64,000 nt of DNA, from contig CM063107.1 of NCBI GenBank assembly GCA_031841125.1, positions 66,041,814 to 66,105,813 on the forward strand, in the 5' to 3' direction. Position 1 is the stretch's first letter, and each line of letters opens with the position of its first letter. This document shows, piece by piece, positions 11,785 to 24,590 of the stretch. The notes beneath the pieces were generated by a model that saw only the letters and a list, made by a program, of their open reading frames with translations, had not been told where the DNA came from and searched no databases. Origin of the DNA: Acanthococcus lagerstroemiae. Lineage: Eukaryota; Arthropoda; Insecta; Hemiptera; Eriococcidae. The translations under genes were made by a program, and so were the position numbers.

Positions 11785-12790
11785 AGTTATATTCTTTCTG
11801 GCGCAGTCATGGATTTCTCAGTTTTCAGGTTATATTTTATCATTCTAAATCTTTCGAAAAATCTTTGAAATCTTTTAGCGTGCTTGATTTTTCTCCGTAG
11901 CGCGAGCTAATTTTTCAACATTTCCCAATAATCCCAAAAATTAAAAAAAAACAAAACATCAATTTGTCCTATATTGTTTACAAAACTTTTTCAAACTTCT
12001 CATCACTCAAAATTCTTAGCATGGTTATAGACTTTATAGAATACTTACCCATTTTCTCTATTTTCTAATTAATTTTCAGAATCTCTTTCTGGCGCAGTCT
12101 AGCGCAATCACAAATTTTTCCATTTTTTAATTGATTTTCAGAATCTAAAAAAATCTTAATTTTTACGAAGTAAATATTTTGTCATTTTCAGAAGAAAAAT
12201 AAAACTTTTCCTCGTAATTTTTTGTGAAGTCAAATCATTTAATGTTTGTATCAATTTTCAATTAATTTCCTACATTTTTTCAAGTATGGAGATTTTCTTT
12301 TTGGCGCAGTCTAGCGCAATCACAAATTTCTCCATTTTTTAAATCAATTTTCAGAATCTAAAAAAATTAACTGAATTCGCATAGTGAAAATTTAAACATT
12401 TTCTAAGCAAAAATATATTATTTTCTCTTAATTACACATTAAGACAATTTATAAAATTTCATTTATGTTTGTATCAATTTTCATCAAATTTCCTCTCATT
12501 TTACTTAATTTTTCAAAAAATATTGGATTTCTCCATTCTTAAACAATTTTTAATCGATCACCATGGTATTTTCATCACCTCAAGTTTCAGAAAATTCTTA
12601 TTGTTTGTATCAATTTTCATAATTTTTCTTAAATATTAGATTTCTAAAACCCGTTCTCTTCTTATATCTCTGTATCCCAATTTCTTTATTTTCTATATTT
12701 TCATCACTTTTAAAGCTCCTACTATTTCGTCAAAAGTAGTCGAAGAATACTTACCAATTTTTCAATCAAAATGAAACTATCTTCGCTCGT
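11785..12790 (-). repeat. R1 dispersed AT-rich repeat, copy 2 (inverted relative to the 59.9-kb copy)
   Basis: TTTCTGGCGCAGTC recurs near 11799 and 12088, and TTTTTGGCGCAGTC near 12298; the last two continue into TAGCGCAATCACAAATTT, giving a ~210-bp internal tandem. Its right side (CTTACCAATTTTTCAATCAAAATGAAACT) is the reverse complement of the 59.90-59.94 kb sequence. The left boundary (GGTTATATTCTTTCTGGCGCAGTC) mirrors the right boundary of the 60.3-kb copy. There is no coding capacity. Confidence 0.7.
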
Positions 12791-12952
12791 ATTTTATGCC
12801 TGATTCTGATCCACATTTTTTTCTCTCAGTTCTTTAACCGAATTCACTTTATTTTTATCTATTAAACAACCAATAAACACAACTTCAGTTTCCTAACCAT
12901 ATTTATTTTATTTTTATCCCTTCTATAACAGATTAAAAGTTTTATCTGTTCA

Positions 12953-13118
12953 CAGTGGCGTAGCTAGGGGTTTCTCAAATGGGGGGGGGGCACAATAAGG
13001 TTTTCAAGGGAGAAAAAGTCGAAAATTGCGGTATTTTTTAAAAATCGCCGATATTAGAGGAGTGTAAATTTTTTTTTGGGTGTGGAGGAAGGCACGTGCC
13101 CCCCATGCTACGCCACTG
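12953..13118. mobile_element. hAT-type MITE, 166 bp, perfect 8-bp target duplication
   Basis: Ends are CAGTGGCGTAGCTAGGG and CATGCTACGCCACTG (inverted). The element is flanked by TCTGTTCA at 12945-12952 and again at 13119-13126. An 8-bp duplication with CAGTG ends is diagnostic of the hAT superfamily. The interior has a G10 run and no coding capacity. Confidence 0.92.
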
Positions 13119-13126
13119 TCTGTTCA

Positions 13127-15000
13127 TTATCCAGAAAAAATAAAGAATTAATATCAACGACGTTAATATTCATTTTACAGTGATAATTTTTATTTGAATT
13201 CGCTAAATTGATTGAAAAAAGAGGGACTGAATCAACTGACCCACATTTTTTTCTTCGGATTATCAACCAATAAACAAACTATTTTAACCATTTAGACTCC
13301 GATATTAATTTTCTTGGAGTCGTCACCGAAAGAATATCGGTATCAAAATACTTCAACGCTGATTCAACGTTCACAAAATAAAATAATGATAAATTCATTT
13401 TTCAATGATAGTTGATCTTTAAATACTCAAAATTAGTAACACTTTTATTTGTGAGGTATGACTAGTCAAAACAATAACGAATTAATAATATATTTTTTTA
13501 AATTGTCGACAGGAAGATCTTTTAAAAACCGTTGAGAAAAACTAAAGAAGTAAAGAATGAAAAACTTTTATGTAAAATGAGGAACAAAACAATAGGTAGG
13601 CTATATATCTTTGTAGAGAACAAAAAATATGAACACTCGATTTTACACTAGTTGCATAAGAACTTCAGTTATACATTTAATAGTTACATCATCATGGATG
13701 GAGATGCAAGTTTGTAGAGCATGTTTCATATTTTTGACTGAGTTTTCCTTTAAAGGTGGTACGTGAATGGATCCTGAAAAAAGTATGAAAAACCCTCCAA
13801 TCATTCTACAGAAATTGGTTTGGTCAATTTTACTGGCAGCAAGTAACTTCAGTAGCTTATCGACTCTCGAATCGGTTGTTTTGGATAAAATACCCTACCA
13901 TTTCGCTTTATGTTAATCGAACTTTCGATTGGTACCTCTCTCATTTGTTGTGAAATGGCGTTATATGCACCGAGCGCTTAGACTTTGCAGTCCATTGCAC
14001 TATTCCTCGATTAGTACCTAGTCTTCCGCTTGGCAAATTCTGGATGATTGAATACAGTTAAAGGTTCATGCAGCTCTGGTGCGACCAAACTTTCATAAAC
14101 TTCTATTTGTGTACGAGTACTTAAAATAGGCATTACCTCTTACAGTTCAGACTCTTTCTGTTTCTAAAGTTAAAACAAAGTAATAGATGTAAAAATTGTC
14201 GAACCATTAGTCTTCTTTCGCATGTGTCAAAAATATTAACTAGAATAATTGAATCGATGAGAACCAAAAAGTGGTGGAGTTCAGAATGGGCAGTTTTGAG
14301 TTGTAGCAACGAAAACTGAGCCATTATGCCATGGTAAATATGTACATAATTGAAATTTCGCTTACGCGTCGGGGACACAGTTTTTGGCTGCGTCGCACCT
14401 CAAAATTTCATGCTTTGGAATCAAAAATAAAGAAAAATTTCGAAAAGTTCCATTTTGCAGCTTCGTTATTTATTATTTTTGACTCAAAAATTGGTGATAA
14501 AATCCCAATTTTTTCGGCGCTACACTTTTTTTTCTCACTTCCAGGGAATTTATTAAATTGAAACGGGACCAAGTTTAAAACGATCTACTTTAGTGTGGGA
14601 AGAAGTCCCATGCAATGTCCGGCCGTAATATTGACTTCTGGTCACCACTGAGATCCAACAATTTGATGAATTAACATTTTGATCACATATTTGAGAGTCC
14701 TTTGAGAAAGTTTTTGTGGTAAATATTACCTTCACAAACTTTTATGCGACTTTCATCAATTCTAAAACATAAAAATAATTTAGTATTGTCGTAGGACGTT
14801 AATGTCAGGCATATTTTGTTTTATAGTTGTGTATTGGTGGAATCACTGATGGAATGCTGCCAGGGAAGAGCAAAGGTCTGCTTGTACGTGACTTTTGATT
14901 CTTGAATTCTTCGTTTTCGAAGGACCCCTCCAAGCTCCTATACTGAGAACACCGGGTTATAAAAAATTAGTCATACGCTTGCTCGAAAGTCCAATTTATT
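13127..15000. other. No gene seen
   Basis: AT-rich sequence without a recognisable gene. A possible short relic is masked by many stops. Open frames at 14133-14378 and 14331-14561 carry no family motif. Confidence 0.45.
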
Positions 15001-15009
15001 AACTTTTAA

Positions 15010-15280
15010 TTGACGTATTGAACTTCGAATAGTCACCGTTGAGCGCAATACAGTTGGTCCGTCGTCGTACGAGTTTTCGTATTCCGTTTTTTCATAAAAA
15101 TCTTGTGGTTATTGACTCAGCCAAGATGATACAGCGGTCTGCGATTCGGCGTCAGAGCTGAAACGAATCCCCTTTGAACTTCTCTTTGTATGTCTTAATA
15201 GGTAAAAAATCACTTGGCGCCTGATCAGAGCTGTACGAAAGATGTGGAACAACGTCGAAGTCCCTCCCCCCTCCTCCTCT
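15010..15280 (-). pseudogene. Mariner-family transposase C-terminal relic
   Basis: In broken frames the minus strand reads FDVVPHLSYSSDQAPSDF (counterpart of the YSPDLAPSD motif with the third catalytic Asp). It continues with KGIRFSSDAESQTAVSSWLSQ, a stop, PQDFYEK, and, in another frame, NCIALNGDYSK. This is the usual order at the end of mariner transposases: catalytic D, RF.SD.E...AV..WL...P..FY, then C..LNGDY. The remaining three quarters of the protein are missing. Confidence 0.65.
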
Positions 15281-15289
15281 CGTATGTCA

Positions 15290-18200
15290 CTGTTTAAAAT
15301 CGCAGCCATTCTATACAGCATCCCAACTTCATACTTTTAATGAAATGAAAGAAACAAAAATCCATATTTGCAGTGAATGTGAGTGTAGGCAGAGAGATAA
15401 TAAAAAGCCGATCTATCATCATGTTTGTACTCGTTGAAGTTCTTGGAATGGGTGGAGGTTAAAATTAGGTAAATGTTCAGGAAATGAAACATACCAGCAA
15501 ATTATCTGTAATCTGTAACGGATAATAAGGCTTTTATTACACACGTGTGCGTGACATAACTGCCGACGGGCACTGTTTAGCAACGGAAAATGGATAGTAA
15601 TTTCATACTGACTGATGAAATTTACATTATCGATTTAAAAAGGAAAACAGTAATTGTATACATGCGTATAGCATACTGGCCACTGTTAGTTACCCACACA
15701 TCATGTAGATTTGCAGATAATACAACGAGTACATACCTGTGTTCCAACTGCCCTCTACAGGCGTACCACAGGTTTTCACTCAATTAACATGAAACTTTGC
15801 CAGCAGTATTCACTCGGGAAACGTATCTACTATGTGTAGCATTTGGTTGACAGCTCAGCTAAAATATACATTATCCATGAAACTAGTGAGTTCAATGAAC
15901 CTCGAAAAAGAAATAATATGAGACCACGATGTCCCCTGGACTCCCGAATGTGAATTTGCTATGAGAGCATCGCTTTCGAATCTTGCATTCAAATTAAATT
16001 AATGATTTAAAAAAAAAAAATAAGTAAGTTGTGTGTGCAATAAAAGATGTCTAAATGAATATTATTCAACAGGTTATGGGTCCAGATTAAGTCTTTCATT
16101 CCAAGTTTAAGCAAACTGATTGTGTTCTGCAACCAAACCTTCCAGAAGTTTCTTGAACTGAGTATCTTGTTGCAACTTACAGACCGATATAAAACTTCCA
16201 AATTGTTTGGGAAGTATGTTTTGAACTTTTCTTTGAATGCCATGTTGGAAATTGTGTTACCGCATCTTTCATTTTTTACCTTGATCGTCTCCAAATTTTG
16301 ATTCTAAGGAGAGACAGTAACATAGTCATTTTTTAGAAGTGGCGCATTGATGCCACAAATCGGAGGATAACTTATGCAAAATCTGTAACATCATCTTGAT
16401 GCGGAATTCGCTTGAACAGGAACCAGAGCTGAATGAGTGTTGTTCTTGCTGTCAGCTTCCTCCTCCATTGGATAAAGTTTATCTTTTTACTTATTAAACT
16501 TTTTAAAGCTGTGCAGTATTAAGAGGAAGAAGTAAAATGAAAACTGGAGATTAGAATCACAACAATAATATGGATTCACAGTACCCATCAAAATCGAAGT
16601 TGTTTAGATGTTTCACAACTGATCAAGCTGAACGTATGACATTTAAATGTGTATCAATAAAGTCTTCGTTCTAAGAATTCTTTAAGGCATCTTCAACGTA
16701 TAATTGAACAACATGAACCGCGCATCTCACACCTAACATGTAGAAACATAAATAATGATAAGGAGGTACATATTACAAGAAGAAAAAAAACCAAAAAACT
16801 CTGTATTTTTAGGCTATCCCATTACAATGGATCTGAAAGTGCACTTATGATCCCTGGAATGCCTGGATCATCCTCATCTTCTTCCTGAAGTCTATCATCA
16901 ATTAACTTTTCATTAACTCTTTGTTCTTCCAGTGTCATCAACTCTACCACTTTTAACAGATTTGAATCAATTCAACATTGAGGAGCAGGATGTGGCCCAG
17001 TATGGCGGCCCTTTACACCTATGCTTTAGCTATACAGCCCTAACTTCATATGGGGGGGGGGCACAGAAAGTTATATTAACACAACACAGCTGCAGATTAC
17101 AAGTATCAACCACTGAATTTGTGTCAGGGGAGCGTTACAGTTTTTGTTACGTTTTTCATTACAGTTTTGCTCAAGTATACTCAGTTGTAAATGTATATAA
17201 AATGCTATAATGGGGAAAGTTGATGTGGAAATTTTTGGGATTTTGTGGGATAATCAGAAATGTTAAAAAGTTGGTTACACTAATGAAAAAGTGAACTGCG
17301 CTAGAACATACATTATATATATCTACTTTTGTTATCATATTTCTATTTAAAAAAATACCAAATTTAAATTTTAAAATTCGACGCGAAAGGGTTAATAGAC
17401 CTATCATACCAACTTATCACTAAGTCACTTACATTCATACCTGTATCTATGTACTTCTCCTCTTAAGGTTTGAGGCGAACCTCAACGTGAACTCTAGATT
17501 GCGCTATACAAAGAACGTATCCAATCACAACTCGGCAAATTGTCAACAAATATGTCCACATTCTGTAAGTGAACGCTGGAAACCCGTATTTGCTCATTTG
17601 CTCAACATGAGCTACAAAAGAAGCTTCTTCTTCTTGCAAAAAGATAGGAGAACATGTATTTCGATAAATTACCTTCTAATTTATGTTTGACAGTACTTTG
17701 CGAAGTACAGTGTGCCGTACTTCGCAGCTGCCCATCTCTGGCTCATCTCCTTAGTTCGTATTCGCATTAGGACATCCCGCAAGAAGCGCTAGTGTGATGG
17801 ACGAGGTATGCTTCAGTTGATTCTCCATGATATCTACAATTTTCATGTTCTTTTATTCTCGAGTAAGGATTATTACGAGTAGCAGAACTACAACCAATAG
17901 TGAAACTGTTTCCATCTTTACTGAATACCAGGCAAAACGTGCAATAGAATTGACGATTTTGTGAACAATATGATAGTCATTTATAATACGTATATGAAAT
18001 GGAAAAATATTTTCTATCTTTACTGTCAAAAATATAATTCATAATTTTGTTTCCAGTACTTGAAATGAATACATTTTTTAGGTATTTCTGAAATGCCCCT
18101 TGTGTAGTTTCGTTGTATGAACTATTATTCAATGGAATTAGGCTGGATAAAGACCAGTACTCACAATTAGCATCATCCTAGCATTCAGAAAGTGATAATA

Positions 18201-18870
18201 TAAATTTGTTTTGTCATAAATAAGACCAGTGATAATGCATCTAAAAAAAAACATGTTCAACTGGCTTTTCCGGTTTCTGGGAACCGAACTGTGAAATTAA
18301 TGAATAATGTACGTTATCTTCAAATGGGACCTCGCACTAACTGCATTATACAAAATATCACAATAGCTACTATTCGGTAGACAGCCTAGTAATACTGGAG
18401 TACATGATAAAAATAAATATTATCAATTTGAGATTTTAGAGGTCTCTCTGTATCATCTGATCTTTTAGTGCAATTTCAACAGGACCCGAACAGTCAAAAG
18501 ATGAAGAATTTATTGTTAGCGAGTGAAAGAGATTTTCCACTGTCTCATAATTTTGAACACCAAAAAATTCAGGGATGCTGGAGAGGAAATGTGTTCAAAA
18601 TCAGCCACGTAAATGGACATGTATAATTTTTTTTCTTAACCATCCTGTGAATCCACACAGTGAAAGTAAAACTGAACAATTGTGCAAAGGGGTTCTCGGG
18701 TGACCTTACTGTGAAACAATAAATTGATATTGGTACAGAAGTATATATTTTACACTTCAGGGCAGAAATATATGTACATTGTATTAACCTACTAATGGTG
18801 AGAATATTTTACAATCGTATTCATTTTGCGGCGAATATACTTATCAATTCGAGACATTAATTTAGCTTGA
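15290..18870. other. No gene seen; R1 fragment and small hairpin
   Basis: AT-rich. An R1 fragment (AACTGCGCTAGAACATACATT) lies at about 17296, with a G10 run at 17051. A short inverted repeat, GCGAAGTAC, 8-base loop, GTACTTCGC, lies at about 17700-17725. Open frames at 16007-16294 and 16932-17210 lack family signatures. Confidence 0.45.
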
Positions 18871-18874
18871 TGTT

Positions 18875-20870
18875 TTAATCTACATTGAGATAAATTCTAA
18901 TAATTAATTTAATTAAAATGGTGCGACGATCATTTAAAAACTCCTGATCACGTAAATGATCATTGAACGCATCACTATTAAAAATAAAAGCTGGAAGGTC
19001 TGAAAGGATTTCAATTTGAGCCTTGAGCAAGAATCCAGCATTAGAAACTGCAAATCCCTTCCACCAAACCAACTTTTCTGCCATCATGCCGATGGTCAAG
19101 GTACTTTGCGACGGATATAATAAACCACCGTGATTTTTTATTAATATTAAATCAGACTTATTGTCTAGGTCAGTGAGTTCGTTCTTGCAGGTAGAATAAT
19201 TGACAAACTTCTGAACCCGCATTACTGTAAAGCCACCGACATATGCCACAATGTCTTCAACAAATGAACTAGTGAAGCAACACACACGTCTTCAGTGTCC
19301 ACCTCTTCAGCTGTGATATTGTTTTCACACTCTATAGGGTGATGAACGAGAAGTCGCACCATTGGGCCAACATATGATAAGGCACAGCGGCGCCGACACG
19401 ATAACACAATCTCCGCTACATGCATAGGTACACGTTGCACGTTACTACATGTTCGCCTATGGTGCGACTTATGATAACGCGCAACGGCGCTGACACGATA
19501 ACACAGCGCCGACACAATAACACATTCTTTGCTACATGCATTACATATACACTGCACGTTACTACATGCTTGCCTATGGTGCGACTTCTCGTTCAGGGTG
19601 ATGAACGAGAAGTTGCACCATAGGGCCAACATGTGATAAGGCACAACAGCGCCGACACGATAACACAATCTCCGCTACATGCATTACGAAACACGTTGCA
19701 GGTTACTACATGTTTGCCTATGGTGCGACTTCTCGTTCATCACCGGTACAGGTGATGAACGAGAAGTCGCACATAGGCATGCTGCAACATGTTTCGTAAT
19801 GCATGTAGCGGACTGTTGTGCCTTATCACATGTTGGCCCTATGGTGCAACTTCTCGTTCATCACCCTGAACAAGAAGTCGCACCATAGGCAAGCATGTAG
19901 TAACGTGCAGTGTATACATAATGCATGTAGCAAAGAATGTGTTATCGTGTCGGCGCTGTGTTATCGTGTCAGCGCCGTTGCGCGTTATCATAAGTCGCAC
20001 CATAGGCGAACATGTAGTAACCTGCAACGTGTACATAATGCATGTAGCGGAGATTGTGTTATCGTGTCGGCGCTGTTGTGCCTTATCACATGTTGGCCCT
20101 ATGGTGCGACTTCTCGTTCATCACCCTGTATATCCACTAATGCGTCTCCAGGGTTACTGTGATTTTTAATAGCGGAAGATGCATGCAATATTTTGATGTC
20201 ATCTGCTTTGCAGTTTCCTGTTGCACATGCTTCAATTTCATGCCGCGCCAGTAGTTGACAGAATGCCCCTCGAAACTGTTCAGCATTAGGATTCGGATTG
20301 TACCCGCCCTTACTACGAATACAACTGAACAATGTTTCTAGAAAATCCTGTTGCAGCTTGTAAGCCAGTAAATATTCCAATCCATGCTCTTGAAGAGAGT
20401 CATATAGACGAAAAATGTTCGTGAGACAAATTATTATGCCGACAAACCCGGTCTTCCTTGTACTTTTTAAGAACTGGCATTTTCTTTGCGTTCATTTTCA
20501 AAGTCGTAATGTACTCCATAATATTGCAAGCCTTGTCGGCATTTACAGTCTTCGAGTGTCCATTTATCAGTTCGATTCTTCTTATTTGTTTGAGTGGTTA
20601 CATAGGAGATTAATTGTTCTTCCTCCAACATTTTTTTTAATTTTTTTGGTCTTGTCATTAAGTGGAATTTGTCGCTTCGAATATTTATTTCGGCTGTTCA
20701 AAATATCAAATGCCTGATTGAAAATTTCACAAAATCGGGATGTTCCATGCGCATTTTTAAAATCTCGATTCCTTTCTTCTCCTTTTTTGTATTTTTCTTG
20801 AACATAGCGAAACTTACTTGTACTGCCATTTTACGTTGTGTATTGCAGAACCTCACTCAACTTTCTCAAC
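18875..20870 (-). pseudogene. P-element/THAP9-like transposase relic
   Basis: The minus strand gives AFDILNSRNK, then KTGFVGIIICLTNIFRLYDSLQ, LAYKLQQDFLETLFSCIRSKGGYNPNPNAEQFRGAF (in pieces), and downstream FVEDIVAYVGGFTVM, NHGGLLYPS and a stop at 18875. KTGF.G, YKL.QD.LE..FS.IRS.GG.N.NP...QFR and the YV.GF..R..GGL..PS tail are hallmarks of P-element and THAP9 transposases. Frame changes occur near 20470, 20650 and 19270. A 794-bp palindromic element splits the gene; without it the frame runs from ..ALVDI into ECENNITAEEV. The THAP DNA-binding domain is not seen. Confidence 0.8.
19335..20128. mobile_element. 794-bp near-palindromic foldback element inserted at TA
   Basis: Left arm 19335-19744 and right arm 19751-20128 are near-identical inverted copies around a 6-base centre (GGTACA). 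Ends are (T/C)AGGGTGATGAACGAGAAGTCG in inverted orientation, flanked by TA on both sides. Each arm is itself built from smaller inverted modules in which GTCGCACCATAGGC and GCCTATGGTGCGAC alternate around CGCCGACACGATAACACA blocks. Open frames across it are fortuitous. CAGGGTG ends and TA duplication suggest the Tc1/mariner superfamily as mobiliser. Confidence 0.85.
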
Positions 20871-20969
20871 AAATACGAAACAAATTAAAGAATTATTCAA
20901 TTAAACTTCGTGCAACCCTTAACCAACTGATTAAAATTAAAATGAACAGTTACATTCAAATTTGCTAAA

Positions 20970-21590
20970 TATCATAAATCATAATATCGCACACGTTATT
21001 CTAATTAAAAAGCCATCACAACCGAACCGCAAGAATGCCAGAGACACTGATAAACCAGAAATAGTTATGCGACGCGCTGCGCAGGGTAACATTTTCACGG
21101 AAATAAAAATGTTACAATCCGCGGCCCACTGTTGGCCAATCAATGTCAGGTTAGTAAGCCAATTCTCAGCTTCGCCAGCAGGTAGTTCGCCGTTAAACGG
21201 TTCAACAGTCGAAAGGAGATCCGGAAATAACTCGAAAGTAACAGCTCGTTACCTGGCTCAGATACTTCGTCGTCACTTAGGTCAGGAAGTTCCTCAGGGG
21301 ACCCTTCTGGATTTCTTTTACGACTTTTACGCGGCATAGTGAACAAAGCTAAGAATTCATATTTCACTCAAAAACGGCCAAAAGGTATTATTACGTGTGG
21401 GGAAGCTCATCCCACTTCTGAAATGTTGGAAAATTTCGATTTTTTTCTTTAGAGTGGTGATGAGATCGTCATGTTCTTAATACGTTTTTTATAATAAAAA
21501 TATTAAAACAAGTGGTCGAACTAATTTCGCAATCGAAATTTTCCAACATGCGTTATTTTGTGTTGGTATGCCGTGTCCATCTTATAGTAT
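20970..21590. other. Possible isolated first exon; otherwise empty
   Basis: On the minus strand from about 21337 a frame starts MPRKSRKRNPEGSPEELPD and runs to SEP before a GTAACG donor-like site near 21255. It is basic, then acidic, like many first exons, but I find no downstream partner exon. It could equally be chance. Confidence 0.2.
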
Positions 21591-21591
21591 A

Positions 21592-23630
21592 CAGGGTGTT
21601 CCAGGAGTGGACGATAAAACTTCGCCTGGTTATACACCAGACTTAGTACATCGATGTTATAAGGGTTGCATCGCTCCGTAACTTGAAGGCGCTGCGGCGT
21701 TGAAAATTAAAACTCAATTTTCGTGTATCGAAAAGTCGAATAAAATATGATGAATTTTGATTTATTAAAATTCTGAATTAAGAGATAACTTATCATATTT
21801 GGTATCAAATTAAAGAAGCGATCCTAGCGGATAAATTGAGACTATAACGAACAATTTCTGTTCATCTGGGACCAAGAAAAATAAAAAAGAAGTGATGAAA
21901 AAAAAATCAAAAATTGACACGAAACACTGTTTTTTATTGTAATTTGAGAAACTGACCTATCAACACGATGATATGTTAAGCTAAACAATAGCAGGAGATT
22001 GCGGTCTTTCAAAACAGCTCAGTACTTCTAGTCTCTAAGTCGCTTCGTTTTAGAGTTCTTCGCAAAGAAAATAAAAGGCTGAATTTCCATCACCTGATTT
22101 TAACAAAGTAAAACCAATGTACATTTTCTTTTATAAAATCTCTAGAAATGAAATAAATTCACAAAATCTAATTTCTAATTGAAGAGAAGATTCTACCGAG
22201 TAAATTAGGACTGTAATGAGCTATTCTCCTAAATTGTGAGGACTGAGGAACATAAAATGGAAGTCGACAAAGTGATGAAAACAATGAATTTTCAACGTAA
22301 CATTTTAAAATGATGGAAAAAATAATTCTGCATTTGGACCACAGTTTATAGCCTATGTTAGCTTTATTTTCAGTGACTAAAACTTTCTCAATCCTGCTCA
22401 TGCGGCTCATCATTCAAATAACGCACAACTGCGATCTTCCCAGTTTCTCTGAAATTTGTCGCATCTAGATGTGTTACATTTTCTTTCCTTAGCAATTTAG
22501 GAGGGGAAAAAAAAAACAAGAAAAAAAACTGATGTAATGCGCTGCACAATAAGTATGCTCTCAAAGTAAACGCAAATGAAGATGTGAACGTTTGTGAAAA
22601 ATCGAAACGGAAATTTTGACGAGTGGCCACACTGCTAATAGGTAGAGGCTTCACCCTGGTAGAGCACCTGGAAACACTCGAGTACTGACATCCGCCATTT
22701 TGAGTTGCTCGGTGCCCGATGATTCACAATTCGATATACCAAAGGAAGGCGGAACGTCCCGCGTAGTGAACTGTGAGTCGTCGGGCACCAAACAACTCAA
22801 AATGGCGGATGTCAGTACTCGGGTGTTCCTTGGTGCTCTAACCCTGGGAGCCAATTCGAACACATTCGTAATAATTTTGTCATACCCATAAATACGTGAT
22901 AATCATAATTTTTGTATTTATTCTTTTTTTCAAAAGGTCATTTGCATCCGTGTAGAAACAGGCTGTATTATCGCTTCTTTTTCATTTTTCTTAATTCCTA
23001 ACGAACGAAAACTCTGAATTTGTCCGCGGAAGTCTCCTCTTTGAATTGATACCAAATTTGATGGATTTTCTCTGGATTCTAAATTTTAATAAATTGAAAT
23101 GTTTTACATTTCGTTCGATTTTTGGATGAAATTTTCGAAATCCTAATTTCGTTCTTTGTAAATAACTCTAAAACGAAGTGACTTAGAGACCAGAAGTACT
23201 GAGCTGTTTTGAAAGAGCGCAACCTTCTGCTATTGTTTAGCTTAAAATATCATGGTGTTGATTGGTCAGTTTCTCAAATTACAATAAAAAACAGTGTTTT
23301 GCGTCAATTTTTGATTTTTTTTTTCATCACTTCTTTTTCATTTTAATTGGTCCCAGTTGAATAAAAATTGTTCGTTATAGTCTTAATTTGTCCGCTAGGA
23401 TCTTTTCTTTAATTTGATACCAAATATGATAGGTTATCTCTTAACTCAGAATTTTAATAAACCAAAATTCATCATATTTTATTCGATTTTTCGATACACG
23501 AAAATTGAAATTTATTTTTCAACACCGCAACGCCTTTAAGTTGCGGAGCGATGCAACCCTTATAACATCGATGTACTAAGTCTGGTGTATAACCAGGCGA
23601 AGTTTTATCGTCCACTCCCGGAATACCCTG
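21592..23630. mobile_element. 2.04-kb element with long inverted terminal arms, TA target duplication
   Basis: Ends are CAGGGTGTTCCAGGAGTGGACGATAAAAC and its inverted partner (GTCCACTCCCGGAATACCCTG), flanked by TA. Inverted similarity extends about 480 bp inward on each side (21592-22070 and 23150-23630). Within the arms a ~430-bp unit (TTTGGTATCAAATTAAAGA..) is partly repeated in degenerate form. No transposase is encoded. It looks like a non-autonomous Tc1/mariner-type element with expanded arms. Confidence 0.8.
22652..22850. repeat. 200-bp inner palindrome
   Basis: ACTGACATCCGCCATTTTGAGTTG at 22686 and its inverse CAACTCAAAATGGCGGATGTCAGT near 22793 are the cores of roughly 75-bp arms ending in CCCTGG. 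The arms are separated by about 50 bp. It sits near the centre of the 2.04-kb element and may be a separate MITE nested inside it. Confidence 0.7.
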
Positions 23631-23639
23631 TATAGTCAA

Positions 23640-24450
23640 AGCTCGCAACTGAGCTAACACCGAAACCAATTTCTTTATGGGTGGCATCCCGAACCAGTCC
23701 CGAATGTACAAAACCAGTTTCAATTTATCCTTTGAGTATAGACAAAATACAAAGAAGAAACACCTGCTGGGCAGGTGCACATGTACGTACACACTAGTGA
23801 TGTCGATCATTACAAAAACCATGATCGATCTTTCTGATGATCGATCACAAACTACAATGTCAAGTACCCAGAGGCATACAACAGACAGATATTCATTTCC
23901 ATCACAAAAATCACAATGTTTCCTTCTTTCATTTAATATAATAAATTATCACTTTAGCAAAAACAGAAAATACCTAAAAACATTCTCTATTAGGTCCTTT
24001 TCTAAGTCAGCTTTAAAAAAATACGTAGTTTTCACTTACTATTTTTCAATTAAAAAAAAATAATCTAGACTGTTAATTTCATTAAAAAGACAGTCGTACT
24101 CAACATCCCTATTCGACGGGCGGCTCCCGCTACCGGTGCTGCCGGAGCTCACATCAGCTTCCTTTTCTGGGGGAGGCGCTTCAGTTTCTTCCAAAAATCG
24201 GTTGCAAATACAAAATGATATATAGTGAAAGACATTGAACAAGTATCGTTTATAAAATTACCCATTATTGAACTTACATAGTAGTCGCAATAGATTCTAA
24301 AACCGTCCATAGTTGTTGCCAATAAATAGTTGTCTTTCTGAAAAATTTCGCGATGGCTCTCGTCATCTCGTCTTCGTCGTAATCAATTGACCTGCTCATT
24401 TCCCCCCCCCCTTTGTGGATTACCTATCGAACACAGAAACAATTTTGCCT
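23640..24450. other. Weak exon candidate; otherwise empty
   Basis: On the minus strand 24278-24399 reads MSRSIDYDEDEMTRAIAKF and onward to a consensus GTAAGT donor. A further open stretch at 24045-24190 (SSGSTGSGSRPSNRD) could follow it. Neither matches a family I know. A GATCGATC-rich spot lies near 23800-23850. Confidence 0.2.
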
Positions 24451-24454
24451 AAAT

Positions 24455-24590
24455 AAGCCTGTACAATTTCGACAAGTCCGAAAGGAAGCCCCGCAATCCC
24501 CGGCGCTCGACGGCGGGCGTCGCGAGTCCCCGAAGTCGTAGCCCCGCAATCCCCGGCGATCGAATTGCCTGCGTCACGACACTTACGTGT
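24455..24590. repeat. GC-rich satellite, left block
   Basis: The sequence reads ACAATTTCGACAAGTCCGAA then GGAAG, one complete 53-bp unit (CCCCGCAATCCCCGGCGCTC..GAAGTCGTAG), then the first 17 bases of another unit before diverging at about 24558. It is in the same orientation as the 30.1-30.56 kb block. Confidence 0.85.

Noticed and set aside
19420..20162. Several overlapping open frames across the palindrome, some over 110 codons
   Set aside because: They occur on both strands in mirrored form and are explained by the inverted repeat; no family motifs and no codon bias.
22388..22863. Frames inside the 2.04-kb inverted-repeat element
   Set aside because: They follow the inner palindrome and A-runs; none resembles a transposase.
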